Program-made: the position numbers and the translations under genes
DNA from: an uncultured Lachnospiraceae bacterium
GTDB taxonomy: Bacteria > Bacillota > Clostridia > Lachnospirales > Lachnospiraceae
Assembly: GCA_910584725.1 (NCBI GenBank)
Contig: CAJUBE010000035.1
Span: 1-50,890 of the forward strand
Reading direction: 5' to 3'
DNA length: 50,890 nucleotides
Notes under the pieces: generated by a model
Seen by the model: the letters and a program-made list of their open reading frames with translations, nothing else
Told to the model about the DNA's origin: nothing
Database searches by the model: none
Part shown: in pieces, positions 24,048 through 32,365 of the stretch
Layout: each line of letters starts with the position of its first letter
Position numbering within the stretch: the stretch's first letter is position 1

Positions 24048-25141
24048 TCCACTTCAAATACGCATTGATAAACGGATCGATCGCCCCGTCCATCACCGCG
24101 TCCACATTGCCGGACTCCTCGTTTGTCCGGTGATCCTTCACCATCGTATACGGCTGCATCACATAGGAGCGGATCTGGTTGCCCCAGCCGATCTCCTTCA
24201 CGTCGCCGCGGATATCCGACAGCTTTTCCGCATTCTCCTCCTGCTTTAGCATATAGAGCTTCGCCTTCAGCATCTGCATCGCCTTGTCCTTGTTCTGGAA
24301 CTGGCTCCGCTCGTTCTGGCAGGTCACCACGATTCCCGTCGGAAAATGAGTGATACGGATTGCCGAGGACGTCTTGTTGATATGCTGGCCGCCCGCTCCG
24401 CTGCTTCGGTAGGTATCAATGCGGATATCCTCATCCTTAATCTCTATATCCACATCCTCCTCAATGTCCGGCATCACGTCAAGGGACACAAAGGAAGTCT
24501 GCCGCTTACCCTGCGCGTTGAAAGGCGAAATCCGCACAAGCCTGTGCACACCTTTCTCTGATTTCAGATAACCGTAAGCGTTCTCGCCGTTGATCTGGAA
24601 CGTCACGGACTTGATGCCCGCCTCGTCGCCGTCCAGATAGTCGATCACTTCCAGCGAATAGCCCTTGCGCTCCGCCCAGCGTGTGTACATGCGGTAGAGC
24701 ATACTGCACCAGTCGCAGCTCTCCGTGCCGCCCGCCCCGGCGTTTAATTTCAGGATCGCATTGTTTTTGTCATACTCGCCCGAGAGGAGCGTGCTGATCC
24801 TGATATTCTCAAAGGTTTCCTTAAAGGAGGCAAGTTCCTCCTCGATATCGGGAATGATCGCCGGATCGTTGTCCTCATAGCCCAGCTCGATCAGCTCCAG
24901 AATGTCATTGTACTGGCTGGAAAGACCGTCCATCGTCTCCACGATGTCCTTCAGCCCCTTTGACTCCCGCATCTTCTGGTTGGATTTCTCCGGGTCGTCC
25001 CAGAAGTCCGGCGCCTGCATTTCCATGTCAAGTTCTTCGATTCGCTTTACCTTATCCGCTAAGTTAAAGTGAATCCCTCACTTCCGCCAGCGGACTCTTA
25101 TATGCGAGGAGTTCTGTTTTCATATTGTCTAACTCTACCAC
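24037..25141 (-). CDS. prfB: Peptide chain release factor 2, with programmed +1 frameshift
   Basis: RF2 ends translation at UAA and UGA. The full 367-aa product needs a frameshift: codons from GTG 25141 (AGGTGA six bases upstream) give VVELDNMKTELLAYKSPLAE and reach CTT at 25069-25067, then an in-frame TAA (25066-25064). Skipping base 25066 continues NLADKVKRIEELDMEMQAPDFW in the main frame. The tripeptide-type GGQ motif (SSGAGGQHINKT) is at about residue 245-256, and SPFNAQGKRQTSF is also present. The slippery CTT-T is canonical, but the stop is TAA where most prfB genes have TGA, and the internal Shine-Dalgarno-like GAGGGA is weak. It lies left of the ToxIN locus; secA is beyond. Confidence 0.92.
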
Positions 25142-25201
25142 TTAACGTCACCTTCTTTCATACTGTTTTGAAATATATCTGTGCATCTGGTCATCCTTTA
25201 T

Positions 25202-25230
25202 AGTATATCCTGTCCGGGTCTATTTGTAAA
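25202..25230 (-). promoter_or_regulatory. Promoter of prfB, overlapping the toxin gene end
   Basis: TTTACA (25225-25230), 17-base spacer, TATACT (25202-25207) on the minus strand. The -35 lies within the last codons of the toxin gene, so prfB does not depend on toxin-locus transcription. Confidence 0.65.
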
Positions 25231-25723
25231 ATCTTTCTATGTACTCCCGGCATCCGTTCTCTAAAAGATGAAAGGCGCAACTGTTATCAGTCAAAATCTG
25301 CTTACGGTTTGTCGTAACCATTTCATATATTTTATTAGCCTTCCTCTGAATCCGCTCTGCATTATCCATACAGAAACGATATTCTTTATTGACCAATATC
25401 CTATATTTTTCATCCTTTATCTCTTTTATCACCAGCTTCTCAACGCATTCATCTGGCACCGGAATCATATAGTTAAAGCGCAAAGAGCCTTTCACTTCTT
25501 TTTTATCTCCCGGCACACGAATCAAAATATTCGCTTCCTGCTTCTTGTCAAACGCCGACAAGGACACATAATAGTTCATTCCATTTACTTGCATAACGAC
25601 ACCAAATGCAAACTTGTTACGATCCAAATATCGAATATCCGGTACTTTCGTGACTCCTCTTTTTTCCTTCTCATACGCTTGCAAAAAACTGACATACTTC
25701 TCATCTATACGGTAAAAATCCAT
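25220..25723 (-). CDS. ToxN/AbiQ-family type III toxin (endoribonuclease)
   Basis: A 167-aa protein with the family N-terminus MDFYRIDEKYVSFL, a VMQVNGMNYYVSLSAFDKK segment at about residues 43-61 that corresponds to the active-site strand and LSxxK-type motif, and LRFNYMIPVP at about 81-90. Known members cut RNA and are held inactive by a repeat RNA antitoxin. AGGGG lies five bases before the ATG. Directly upstream are three ~36-base tandem repeats and a terminator-like hairpin, which is the gene order of type III toxin-antitoxin loci, so toxin mRNA would arise by read-through. The local sequence is AT-rich, and it is inserted between secA and prfB. Confidence 0.85.
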   Translation of the reverse strand: MDFYRIDEKYVSFLQAYEKEKRGVTKVPDIRYLDRNKFAFGVVMQVNGMNYYVSLSAFDKKQEANILIRVPGDKKEVKGSLRFNYMIPVPDECVEKLVIKEIKDEKYRILVNKEYRFCMDNAERIQRKANKIYEMVTTNRKQILTDNSCAFHLLENGCREYIERFYK

Positions 25724-25744
25724 TTTGTCCCCTAACGTAAAGCG

Positions 25745-25768
25745 GGGAGATACTTGACTATCTCCCCG
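25745..25768 (-). terminator. Attenuating hairpin between antitoxin RNA and toxin
   Basis: GGGGAGATA/TATCTCCCC (25745-25753 with 25760-25768, 9 bp, 6-base loop), followed on the minus strand by GCTTTACG, a poor T-run. In known type III loci a leaky terminator at this place sets the antitoxin excess. Confidence 0.75.
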
Positions 25769-25896
25769 AAAACGGTTCGCATTTAAAGCTGCGAAGCACT
25801 TAAATTAACGGTTCACCTTCAAAGTAGTGAAGCACTTAAAGTAAAGGGTTGCATTTAAAGCTGCAACGCACTTAAACTGAGCAAATTCTCTGCTCA
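25769..25896 (-). ncRNA. Antitoxin RNA of a type III toxin-antitoxin locus
   Basis: Three contiguous repeats of 36, 37 and 36 bases lie at 25847-25882, 25810-25846 and 25774-25809. Each contains, on the minus strand, TTTAAGTGC followed by a hairpin: GTTGCA/TGCAAC, TTCAC/GTGAA and TTCGCA/TGCGAA. The stems differ in sequence but keep pairing. A degenerate fourth unit at the 5' end has GAGCA/TGCTC (about 25881-25897). Each unit is expected to be released by the toxin and to bind one toxin molecule as a pseudoknot. A promoter and an attenuator bracket the array. Confidence 0.85.
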
Positions 25897-25902
25897 CTTA
25901 TA

Positions 25903-25930
25903 TTATATGCAGTTCTTACTATAAAATCAA
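25903..25930 (-). promoter_or_regulatory. Promoter of the toxin-antitoxin locus
   Basis: TTGATT (25925-25930), 16-base spacer, TATAAT (25903-25908) on the minus strand, predicted start near 25896. It lies immediately after secA. Confidence 0.8.
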
Positions 25931-25960
25931 TAAATTTTTAAAGACAATCCTCTTTTAATC

Positions 25961-28525
25961 TTATTTTCTCCCGCAGCACTGCTTATACTTCTTCCCGCTC
26001 CCGCAAGGGCAGGGATCGTTGGGGTAAACCTTCGCCTCCGCGCGCTTCACAGGACCCTTCTGCACGGTATCGTCCTTGTTGGTGCCGGTCACCTTGGCCA
26101 CCTGCTCCCTCTCCACCTTCTGCTCGATGCGCACGCGGAAGAGCAGGCGCACGGTCTCTTCCTTGATGTTCTGCGTCATCTCATCGAACATCTCGTAACC
26201 GTTCAGCTTGTACTCCACCAGCGGATCTTTCTGTCCATAAGCCTGTAAACCCGCGCCCTGACGGAGCTGATCCATATCGTCGATGTGATCCATCCACTTT
26301 CTGTCTATCACCTTGAGGAGAATCACGCGCTCGATCTCGCGGATCGCCTCGGGCTCCGGGAACTCCGCCTCCTTGCTCTCGTAAAGCTTCACAGCCTCCT
26401 CTTTCAACTGCTGTTTCAGGCTGTTTTTCTTAGGCTTCAATACCCTCGACGCGTCCACGGGCTTTAACGGCACAGTGGGAAGTAACAGGGTATTTAGCTC
26501 ATTGTAATCCCATTCCTCGAAGTCGGAATCGTCGCCAATACAGATGTCCACGCAGTTTTCAACGATATCCGTGATCATCTTGTAGATCGCGTCCCTCATG
26601 CTCTCGCCGTCCAGAACGCGGCGTCTCTCTTCATATATGATCTCTCTCTGCTCGTTCATCACCTGGTCGTACTCAAGCAGGCTCTTTCTGATGCCGAAGT
26701 TGTTGTTCTCTATCTTCTTCTGCGCCGTCTCGATCGCTTTGGTCAGGGCGCTGTGCTCAATCTCCTGCCCTTCCGGAATGCCAAGCGCGTTAAACATGGT
26801 AACCATGCGGTCGGAACCGAACAGCCTCATCAGATCGTCTTCCAGAGAAATATAAAACTTCGATTCACCGGGATCGCCCTGACGGCCGCTTCGACCGCGC
26901 AGCTGGTTGTCGATACGTCTGGACTCGTGACGCTCCGTGCCGATGATCATAAGACCGCCCGCCGCTCTCGCCTCGTCATCCAGCTTAATATCCGTACCAC
27001 GGCCCGCCATGTTGGTGGCAATGGTGACCGCGCCGTGAATGCCGGCATCCGCCACAATCTCCGCCTCCAGTTCATGGAACTTGGCGTTCAGCACCTTGTG
27101 TTCCAGACCGTTTCTCTTAAAGATGGCAGAAAGCTCTTCCGAGGCGTCGATATTGATCGTGCCCACAAGAACGGGCTGCCCCTTGGCGTGCGCTTCCTGC
27201 ACCGCAAGCAGAATTGCCTTCAGTTTTTCCTTTTTGGTTTTATAGACAGCGTCCTGATGATCGACACGGGCAACCGGCTTGTTGGTGGGAATCGCCACCA
27301 CATCCATACCGTAAATGTCACGGAACTCTTTTTCCTCCGTGAGCGCCGTACCTGTCATACCCGCTTTTTTCTCGAATTTATTGAAGAAGTTCTGGAAGGT
27401 AATGGTGGCAAGGGTCTTGCTCTCCCGCTTCACCTTCACATGCTCCTTCGCCTCAATGGCCTGATGCAGTCCGTCGGAATAACGCCGCCCCGGCATGATA
27501 CGCCCGGTAAATTCGTCCACGATCATAACCTGATCGTCGGTCACCACATAATCCTGATCGCGGAACATCAGATTGTGCGCCCGCAGAGCCAGTATAATGT
27601 TGTGCTGGATTTCCAGATTTTCCGGGTCCGCCAGATTCTCGATCTGGAAGAAGCGCTCTACCTTGGAAACGCCCTGCGCGGTCAGGTTCACCACCTTGTC
27701 CTTCTCGTTCACGATAAAGTCCCCGGTCTCTTCCCGCTCCACGCCCATGATGGCGTCCATCTTGGACAACTCTTCCATGTCCTCGCCGCGGGTAAGCTGC
27801 TTCGCCAGAATGTCGCACGCCTCGTAAAGCTTCGTTGACTTGCCGCTCTGCCCGGATATAATCAGCGGAGTTCTCGCCTCGTCGATCAGCACCGAGTCCA
27901 CCTCGTCGATAATGGCGTAATGGAGATCTCTGAGCACAAGCTGTTCCTTGTAGATCACCATATTGTCACGCAGATAATCGAAACCCAGCTCGTTGTTGGT
28001 CACATAGGTAATGTCGCAGTTGTAGGCCTCCCGACGCTCCTCGGATTTCATATCATTTAAAACGCATCCCACTTTCAGACCGAGGAACTCATGCACCTGT
28101 CCCATCCACTCCGCGTCACGCTTCGCCAGATAGTCGTTGACCGTGACAACATGCACGCCCTTCCCCTCCAGCGCATTCAGATAAGCCGGCAGGAGACAGG
28201 TCTGGGTCTTACCTTCACCGGTTCTCATCTCCGCGATACGTCCCTGATGCAGAATAATGCCGCCGATTAGCTGCACCCTGTAATGTTCTGTGTTCAGAAC
28301 CCTTCTGGCCGCCTCGCGGACAAGCGCATACGCCTCCGGCAAAAGGTCATCCAAAGTCTCCCCCTCAGAGAGCCTTTTTTTGAACTCCTTCGTCTTGTCG
28401 CGCATCTGCTCGTCTGTCATTTCCATCATCTCAGGTCGCATACCCTCAATTTTGTCCACCAGACCGTTAATGCGCTTGATCTCCCGCTCACTGTGCGTTC
28501 CGAATATTTTTTGTACTACGCTCAT
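25961..28525 (-). CDS. secA: Preprotein translocase ATPase SecA
   Basis: Motor protein of the Sec export pathway, 854 aa, acting at the membrane with SecYEG. It has the DEAD-type Walker A MRTGEGKTQ at about residues 100-108, IDEVDSVLIDEARTPLIISG at about 207-226, the AGRGTDIKL motif near 500 and QLRGRSGRQGDPG at about 538-550. The C-terminal zinc site CPCGSGKKYKQCC binds SecB or lipids. The usual start MSVVQKIFGTHSERE corresponds to ATG 28525; an upstream ATG (28588) would add 21 unrelated residues. A good promoter is at 28607-28635. Confidence 0.95.
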   Translation of the reverse strand: MSVVQKIFGTHSEREIKRINGLVDKIEGMRPEMMEMTDEQMRDKTKEFKKRLSEGETLDDLLPEAYALVREAARRVLNTEHYRVQLIGGIILHQGRIAEMRTGEGKTQTCLLPAYLNALEGKGVHVVTVNDYLAKRDAEWMGQVHEFLGLKVGCVLNDMKSEERREAYNCDITYVTNNELGFDYLRDNMVIYKEQLVLRDLHYAIIDEVDSVLIDEARTPLIISGQSGKSTKLYEACDILAKQLTRGEDMEELSKMDAIMGVEREETGDFIVNEKDKVVNLTAQGVSKVERFFQIENLADPENLEIQHNIILALRAHNLMFRDQDYVVTDDQVMIVDEFTGRIMPGRRYSDGLHQAIEAKEHVKVKRESKTLATITFQNFFNKFEKKAGMTGTALTEEKEFRDIYGMDVVAIPTNKPVARVDHQDAVYKTKKEKLKAILLAVQEAHAKGQPVLVGTINIDASEELSAIFKRNGLEHKVLNAKFHELEAEIVADAGIHGAVTIATNMAGRGTDIKLDDEARAAGGLMIIGTERHESRRIDNQLRGRSGRQGDPGESKFYISLEDDLMRLFGSDRMVTMFNALGIPEGQEIEHSALTKAIETAQKKIENNNFGIRKSLLEYDQVMNEQREIIYEERRRVLDGESMRDAIYKMITDIVENCVDICIGDDSDFEEWDYNELNTLLLPTVPLKPVDASRVLKPKKNSLKQQLKEEAVKLYESKEAEFPEPEAIREIERVILLKVIDRKWMDHIDDMDQLRQGAGLQAYGQKDPLVEYKLNGYEMFDEMTQNIKEETVRLLFRVRIEQKVEREQVAKVTGTNKDDTVQKGPVKRAEAKVYPNDPCPCGSGKKYKQCCGRK

Positions 28526-28606
28526 AGTCTTCTCATTCCATGTGCCTTTTGGCCGACACACGCCTTTCTCTCCTAAAATCCCCGCCATAGCAAAACACTA
28601 AACTAT

Positions 28607-28635
28607 ATTTTACCAGATACAATGGGCAAATTCAA
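28607..28635 (-). promoter_or_regulatory. Promoter of secA
   Basis: TTGAAT (28630-28635), 17-base spacer, TAAAAT (28607-28612) on the minus strand, about 75 bases before the secA start. Confidence 0.75.
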
Positions 28636-28641
28636 GCAAAA

Positions 28642-28669
28642 CGGAGGAGCCCTTTTTCTCGCCCCTCCG
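28642..28669 (-). terminator. Terminator of the ptb-buk operon
   Basis: CGGAGG/CCTCCG (28642-28647 with 28664-28669) with an internal GGGC/GCCC-type extension, followed on the minus strand by TTTTGCTTG. It lies about 200 bases after the buk stop, beyond an inverted-repeat element. Confidence 0.8.
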
Positions 28670-28674
28670 CTGCC

Positions 28675-28801
28675 GTTACAATTCACACACCACGCCGGAT
28701 TTTGCATCAATTTATGTTAATTCAGTGTGAATTGCAACAATTGATGCACACATGGCTCCGACGCCATGCAGCAAGTGCATGGCACGGGTGTGAAAAGTAA
28801 C
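28675..28801. repeat. 127-bp element with terminal inverted repeats and interleaved stems
   Basis: The ends GTTACAATTCACAC (28675-28688) and GTGTGAAAAGTAAC (28788-28801) are inverted with two mismatches. Inside, AATTCACAC (28680) pairs with GTGTGAATT (28725-28733), and TGCATCAATT (28703-28712) pairs with AATTGATGCA (28739-28748), giving an A-B-A'-B' order; a further 8-bp hairpin GCCATGCA/TGCATGGC follows. It has no coding capacity and looks like a MITE-type or structured 3' UTR element of buk. Confidence 0.65.
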
Positions 28802-28867
28802 CCGCTGCCTCACATTCCATGAAGGCAAAATTTTTCAATCGCTGCAATCCAGCCTTCCCGGTCACGC

Positions 28868-29935
28868 TCAATATACCTTCAATTCTTCCTCCCCGCGCAG
28901 GATACGCAGGCCGCCCTGCACCAGAGCCATCAACTCATCCTCGCCGGGATATACGGTCATGGGAGCAATCCATTCCGCCTTCTCCTTAAGCCCCGCAACT
29001 ACCACCTTATCGTAAGCGATGCCGCCGGTCACAATGATCTGATCCACCTTGCCCTGCAGTACGCATGCCATAGCGCCGATATCTTTTGCCACCTGTGTGA
29101 TAAACGCCTCTCTGACTTCTTCGGCCTTTTTATCACCGCCCTGCACCATTTTCTCTACATCGCGCATATCATTGGTGCCACAGTAAGCGTTGAAGCCGCC
29201 GCCGCCCACAAATTTCTTGTAAACTTCTTTCTCCGTATATTTCCCGGAAAAACACATTTTTATAAGTGCGCCGCTGGGTACCGCGCCCGCTCTCTCGGGA
29301 GAAAATGCGCCGTCTCCGTCAAGGGCGTTAAACACATCCGCCACGCAGCCTTTCTTGTGCGCGCCCACCGACACGCCGCCGCCCATATGCACCACAACCA
29401 GATTCAAAGAATCGTAAGCCTTGCCCTGCTCCTTCGCGTAACGCTTCGCCACCGCCTTCTGGTTCAGCGCATGGAACACACTGGTTCTTGGCAGCTCCGG
29501 CACGCCGGAATATCTGGAAACAGGCTCCAGCTCGTCAACAACAACGGGATCAACGATATAAGAAGGAACGCCGATGGAATCCCCGATCTCTCTCGCCAGA
29601 ATGCCGCCCAGATTGGATGCATGCGGTCCCTGCACGCCGATCTTCAAGTCCTCTAACAGATCGTCAGTCACCGCATAGGTACCGCCCGGAATCGGTTTTA
29701 ACATACCGCCGCGGCCCACTACCATATTCAGAGATTTGATATCAAAATCTTTCTCTTTTAACAGATCTTCAATGATTTTTCTGCGAAAATCCTTCTGATC
29801 CACAATCTTTTCATACTGCGCAATCTCCTCAGTAGAATGTCGCAAAGTCTCCTCGAACAAGAGAGTTTCATCCTCAAATACGCCGATCTTTGTGGATGTG
29901 GAACCGGGATTGATAATTAAACTTTTGATAGCCAT
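28868..29935 (-). CDS. buk: Butyrate kinase
   Basis: Makes ATP and butyrate from butyryl phosphate, the last step of butyrate fermentation by the Ptb-Buk route. The ASKHA-fold acetate/butyrate kinase family protein has NPGSTSTKIGVF at about residues 9-20, PVVVDELEPVSRYSG at about 129-143, VVHMGGGVSVGAHKKG at about 180-195 and GAVPSGALIKMCFSG at about 216-230. The length of 355 aa is that of butyrate kinases and clearly shorter than acetate kinase (about 400). AGGAGG lies four to six bases before the ATG. It follows ptb, with a short repeat between. Confidence 0.94.
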   Translation of the reverse strand: MAIKSLIINPGSTSTKIGVFEDETLLFEETLRHSTEEIAQYEKIVDQKDFRRKIIEDLLKEKDFDIKSLNMVVGRGGMLKPIPGGTYAVTDDLLEDLKIGVQGPHASNLGGILAREIGDSIGVPSYIVDPVVVDELEPVSRYSGVPELPRTSVFHALNQKAVAKRYAKEQGKAYDSLNLVVVHMGGGVSVGAHKKGCVADVFNALDGDGAFSPERAGAVPSGALIKMCFSGKYTEKEVYKKFVGGGGFNAYCGTNDMRDVEKMVQGGDKKAEEVREAFITQVAKDIGAMACVLQGKVDQIIVTGGIAYDKVVVAGLKEKAEWIAPMTVYPGEDELMALVQGGLRILRGEEELKVY

Positions 29936-29980
29936 AGCTTCCTCCTTTTATTTTTTGAATCGTTCAGCTCACGCCCATCT

Positions 29981-30006
29981 ACCGAGGCTGCGAAGCAGTC
30001 CTCGCG
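29981..30006. repeat. Short hairpin repeat, identical to 13167-13192
   Basis: A 26-bp palindromic segment with stem CGAGG-CTGC/GCAG-CCTCG in the ptb-buk gap. It is identical to one near the end of the opp operon, and flanking words (GTTCAGC-CACGCCCAT, GCTCAATC) also recur there. Confidence 0.7.
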
Positions 30007-30021
30007 ACCTGGCTTGCTCAA

Positions 30022-30942
30022 TCAGTTCATTTTTGCCATCGCGCCAGCCATAACCGCGCCAAGCGCCAGCGAATTTACCTTGGTCTCACAGTCGTCGGAA
30101 CGGGACGTCAGAATAACCGGCGCCTTCGTGCCCGTCAGAATGTTGCCGTTCTTCACCTTTGCCGTGTGTACCAGACACTTGTAAACGAGGTTGCCGGCAT
30201 GAATGTCGGGGAACAGCAAGACATCCGCGTCGCCCACGATCTTTCTGCCTTCCGCGCCCTTATGCTTCGCCGCCTCAGGGTCGATTGCCAGATCCAGAGA
30301 AAGAGGGCCGTCCACGACGCAGCCTTTGATCTTGCCTTCCTCGCACATCTTCGTCAGCTCCTCAGCCTCCACCGTGACAGGCATCTTGGGATTCACCACC
30401 TCAACCGCCGCAAGGGGAGCCACCTTCGGATTCGGAATGCCGCAGGCGTGACACACGTCCACCGTATTCTCGATGATATGTACCTTATCCTCCAACGCGG
30501 GATAAGTCATAAAAGCAACGTCCGTCAGGAACAGGAGATGATCCACTCCCTCCACCTCAAACACGCACACGTGGGAGAGCGCCTTGCCCGTTCTCAAGCC
30601 CACCTCTTTGTCAAGCACGCTTTTTAAGAAGGACTTCGTGTCAATCAGACCCTTCATGTACATATCAGCCTTACCCTCGTGCACCAGGCTGACCGCCTTC
30701 AGAGCCGCCTCGTAATTATCCTTCTCGTCAATGATCTCGAAGCCGCTGATATCCACCTTGTCAGCCTCCGCCACCTCTTTGATCTTGTCAGCGTCGCCCA
30801 CAAGGATCGCCTCCGCGATGCCCCGCTCCTTCGCCGCAGCCACAGCCTCCAGCACCGCGCTGTCCTGAGCCACCGCTACCGCGACCTTCTTCATCTCACA
30901 CTCGGAAACCTTTGATAACAGATCCTCAAAACTCTTACTCAT
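30022..30942 (-). CDS. ptb: Phosphate butyryltransferase
   Basis: Converts butyryl-CoA and phosphate to butyryl phosphate for the kinase encoded next. The 306-aa PTA/PTB-family protein has the family pattern VAVAQDSAVLEAVAAAKERG at the N-terminus, KGLIDTKSFLKSVLDKEVGLR at about 95-115, VDGPLSLDLAIDPEAAKHKG at about 212-231 and LFPDIHAGNLVYKCL at about 250-264. The size and the adjacent buk gene separate it from phosphotransacetylase. AAGGGA precedes the ATG, and a promoter is at 31032-31060. Confidence 0.93.
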   Translation of the reverse strand: MSKSFEDLLSKVSECEMKKVAVAVAQDSAVLEAVAAAKERGIAEAILVGDADKIKEVAEADKVDISGFEIIDEKDNYEAALKAVSLVHEGKADMYMKGLIDTKSFLKSVLDKEVGLRTGKALSHVCVFEVEGVDHLLFLTDVAFMTYPALEDKVHIIENTVDVCHACGIPNPKVAPLAAVEVVNPKMPVTVEAEELTKMCEEGKIKGCVVDGPLSLDLAIDPEAAKHKGAEGRKIVGDADVLLFPDIHAGNLVYKCLVHTAKVKNGNILTGTKAPVILTSRSDDCETKVNSLALGAVMAGAMAKMN

Positions 30943-31031
30943 CGTCCCTTTTCCACTCCTTTGTTTTTATTATCTTTATTAGCATTTGCGACTTCCTTCC
31001 CCTCGCAAATCCGCTATCTCACAACGTCTAA

Positions 31032-31060
31032 ATTTTACCACGAATGCCCCAAAAAAGCAA
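31032..31060 (-). promoter_or_regulatory. Promoter of ptb-buk
   Basis: TTGCTT (31055-31060), 17-base spacer, TAAAAT (31032-31037) on the minus strand. The ~80-base leader contains an ATTTGCGA/TCGCAAAT hairpin that may stabilise the mRNA. The -35 overlaps a small hairpin with a T-run that may end the guaB-purine operon. Confidence 0.7.
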
Positions 31061-31072
31061 TTTCCGCTTGTC

Positions 31073-32251
31073 TTAGTGATGGAACAGCCGTATCCCCGTA
31101 AAGCACATCGTCATCCCGTACTTATCGCACGCCTCTATCACGTTGTCGTCCCGCACCGATCCGCCGGGCTGCGCCACATACTGCACGCCGCTTCTGTGGG
31201 CGCGCTCGATATTGTCCCCGAAGGGGAAGAACGCATCCGAACCGAGCGCCACGCCCTTCATCTGATCCAGCCACGCGCGCTTCTGTTCCGCCGTGAACAC
31301 CTCCGGCTTCACCTTGAATATCTTCTGCCATGCGCCGTCCGCCAGCACATCCATATAATCTTCTCCGATATAGAGATCAATAGAGTTATCTCTGTCCGCC
31401 CTGCCGATGCCGTCCACAAACTGTAAGTCTAACACCATGGGAGACTGTCTCAGGAACCAGTTGTCCGCCTTCGTGCCCGCAAGCCTCGTGCAGTGGATTC
31501 TGGACTGCTGCCCGGCGCCGATGCCGATGGCCTGCCCGTCCTTCACATAGCAGACAGAATTGGACTGCGTGTATTTCAGGGTAATCATGGCGATCGCCAG
31601 ATCAATCTTCGCCTGCTTTGGCAGGTTCTTTTCCCTCGTCACAATATTGTCGAAAAACGCGTCGTCGATTTTCAGCTCGTTCCTGCCCTGCTCAAAGCTG
31701 ATGCCGTACACCTGCTTCACCTCAATCGGCGCAGGGACGTAAGCTTCGTCGATCTGAATCACATTGTAGGCGCCCTTCTTCTTCGCTTTCAGCATCTCCA
31801 GCGCCTCCGGCTCGTAGCCCGGTGCAATCACACCGTCGGAAACCTCTCTCTTAATCAGCCTCGCCGTATCCACGTCACACACATCGGAGAGAGCGATAAA
31901 ATCGCCAAAGGAACTCATGCGATCCGCGCCCCGCGCTCTGGCATAGGCGCAGGCAAGCGGAGACAACTCTCCCAGATCGTCCACCCAATAAATCTTCGCC
32001 AAAGTCTCCTCTAAGGGAAGACCTACTGCCGCCCCTGCCGGTGACACATGCTTAAAAGAGGTCGCCGCCGGAAGCCCCGTCGCCTTCTTTAACTCGCTGA
32101 CGAGCTGCCAGCCGTTAAAGGCATCCAAAAAGTTAATATATCCCGGTCTGCCGTTCAGCACCTGAATCGGCAGCTCACTCCCGTCCGCCATAAAAATGCG
32201 GGACGGTTTCTGATTTGGGTTACAGCCGTATTTCAATTCCAGTTCGTTCAT
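31073..32251 (-). CDS. Stand-alone AICAR transformylase (PurH C-terminal-type)
   Basis: Transfers a formyl group from 10-formyl-tetrahydrofolate to AICAR in purine synthesis. The protein (392 aa) covers only the transformylase part of PurH: SFKHVSPAGAAVGLPLEETL at about residues 65-84 carries the catalytic Lys-His pair, followed by ARARGADRMSSFGDFIALSD and KYTQSNSVCYVKDGQAIGIG at about 225-244. The N-terminal IMP cyclohydrolase domain of ordinary PurH is absent; a separate cyclohydrolase gene lies immediately upstream. The C-terminus ends FTGIRLFHH, as in full PurH. Confidence 0.93.
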   Translation of the reverse strand: MNELELKYGCNPNQKPSRIFMADGSELPIQVLNGRPGYINFLDAFNGWQLVSELKKATGLPAATSFKHVSPAGAAVGLPLEETLAKIYWVDDLGELSPLACAYARARGADRMSSFGDFIALSDVCDVDTARLIKREVSDGVIAPGYEPEALEMLKAKKKGAYNVIQIDEAYVPAPIEVKQVYGISFEQGRNELKIDDAFFDNIVTREKNLPKQAKIDLAIAMITLKYTQSNSVCYVKDGQAIGIGAGQQSRIHCTRLAGTKADNWFLRQSPMVLDLQFVDGIGRADRDNSIDLYIGEDYMDVLADGAWQKIFKVKPEVFTAEQKRAWLDQMKGVALGSDAFFPFGDNIERAHRSGVQYVAQPGGSVRDDNVIEACDKYGMTMCFTGIRLFHH

Positions 32252-32365
32252 CGTCTCTGCGCTCTCCTATCGTCTCATTTTCCTTCCATTATCTCTGACT
32301 TCTTCCGCCGTTCCTGTGTAACAGTTTAGTCTTCGGCTTCCCTGTTACGTTCCTGTTTCCATCCT

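Noticed and set aside
24037..25141. prfB as a broken gene
   Set aside because: The 25 codons before the stop match the family N-terminus and the slippery CTT-T is in the expected place, so the break is the programmed frameshift.
25774..25882. Short CRISPR-like array (three ~36-base repeats)
   Set aside because: The units follow one another with no spacers between them, differ in sequence, and lie in front of a ToxN-type toxin. They are antitoxin repeats, not CRISPR.
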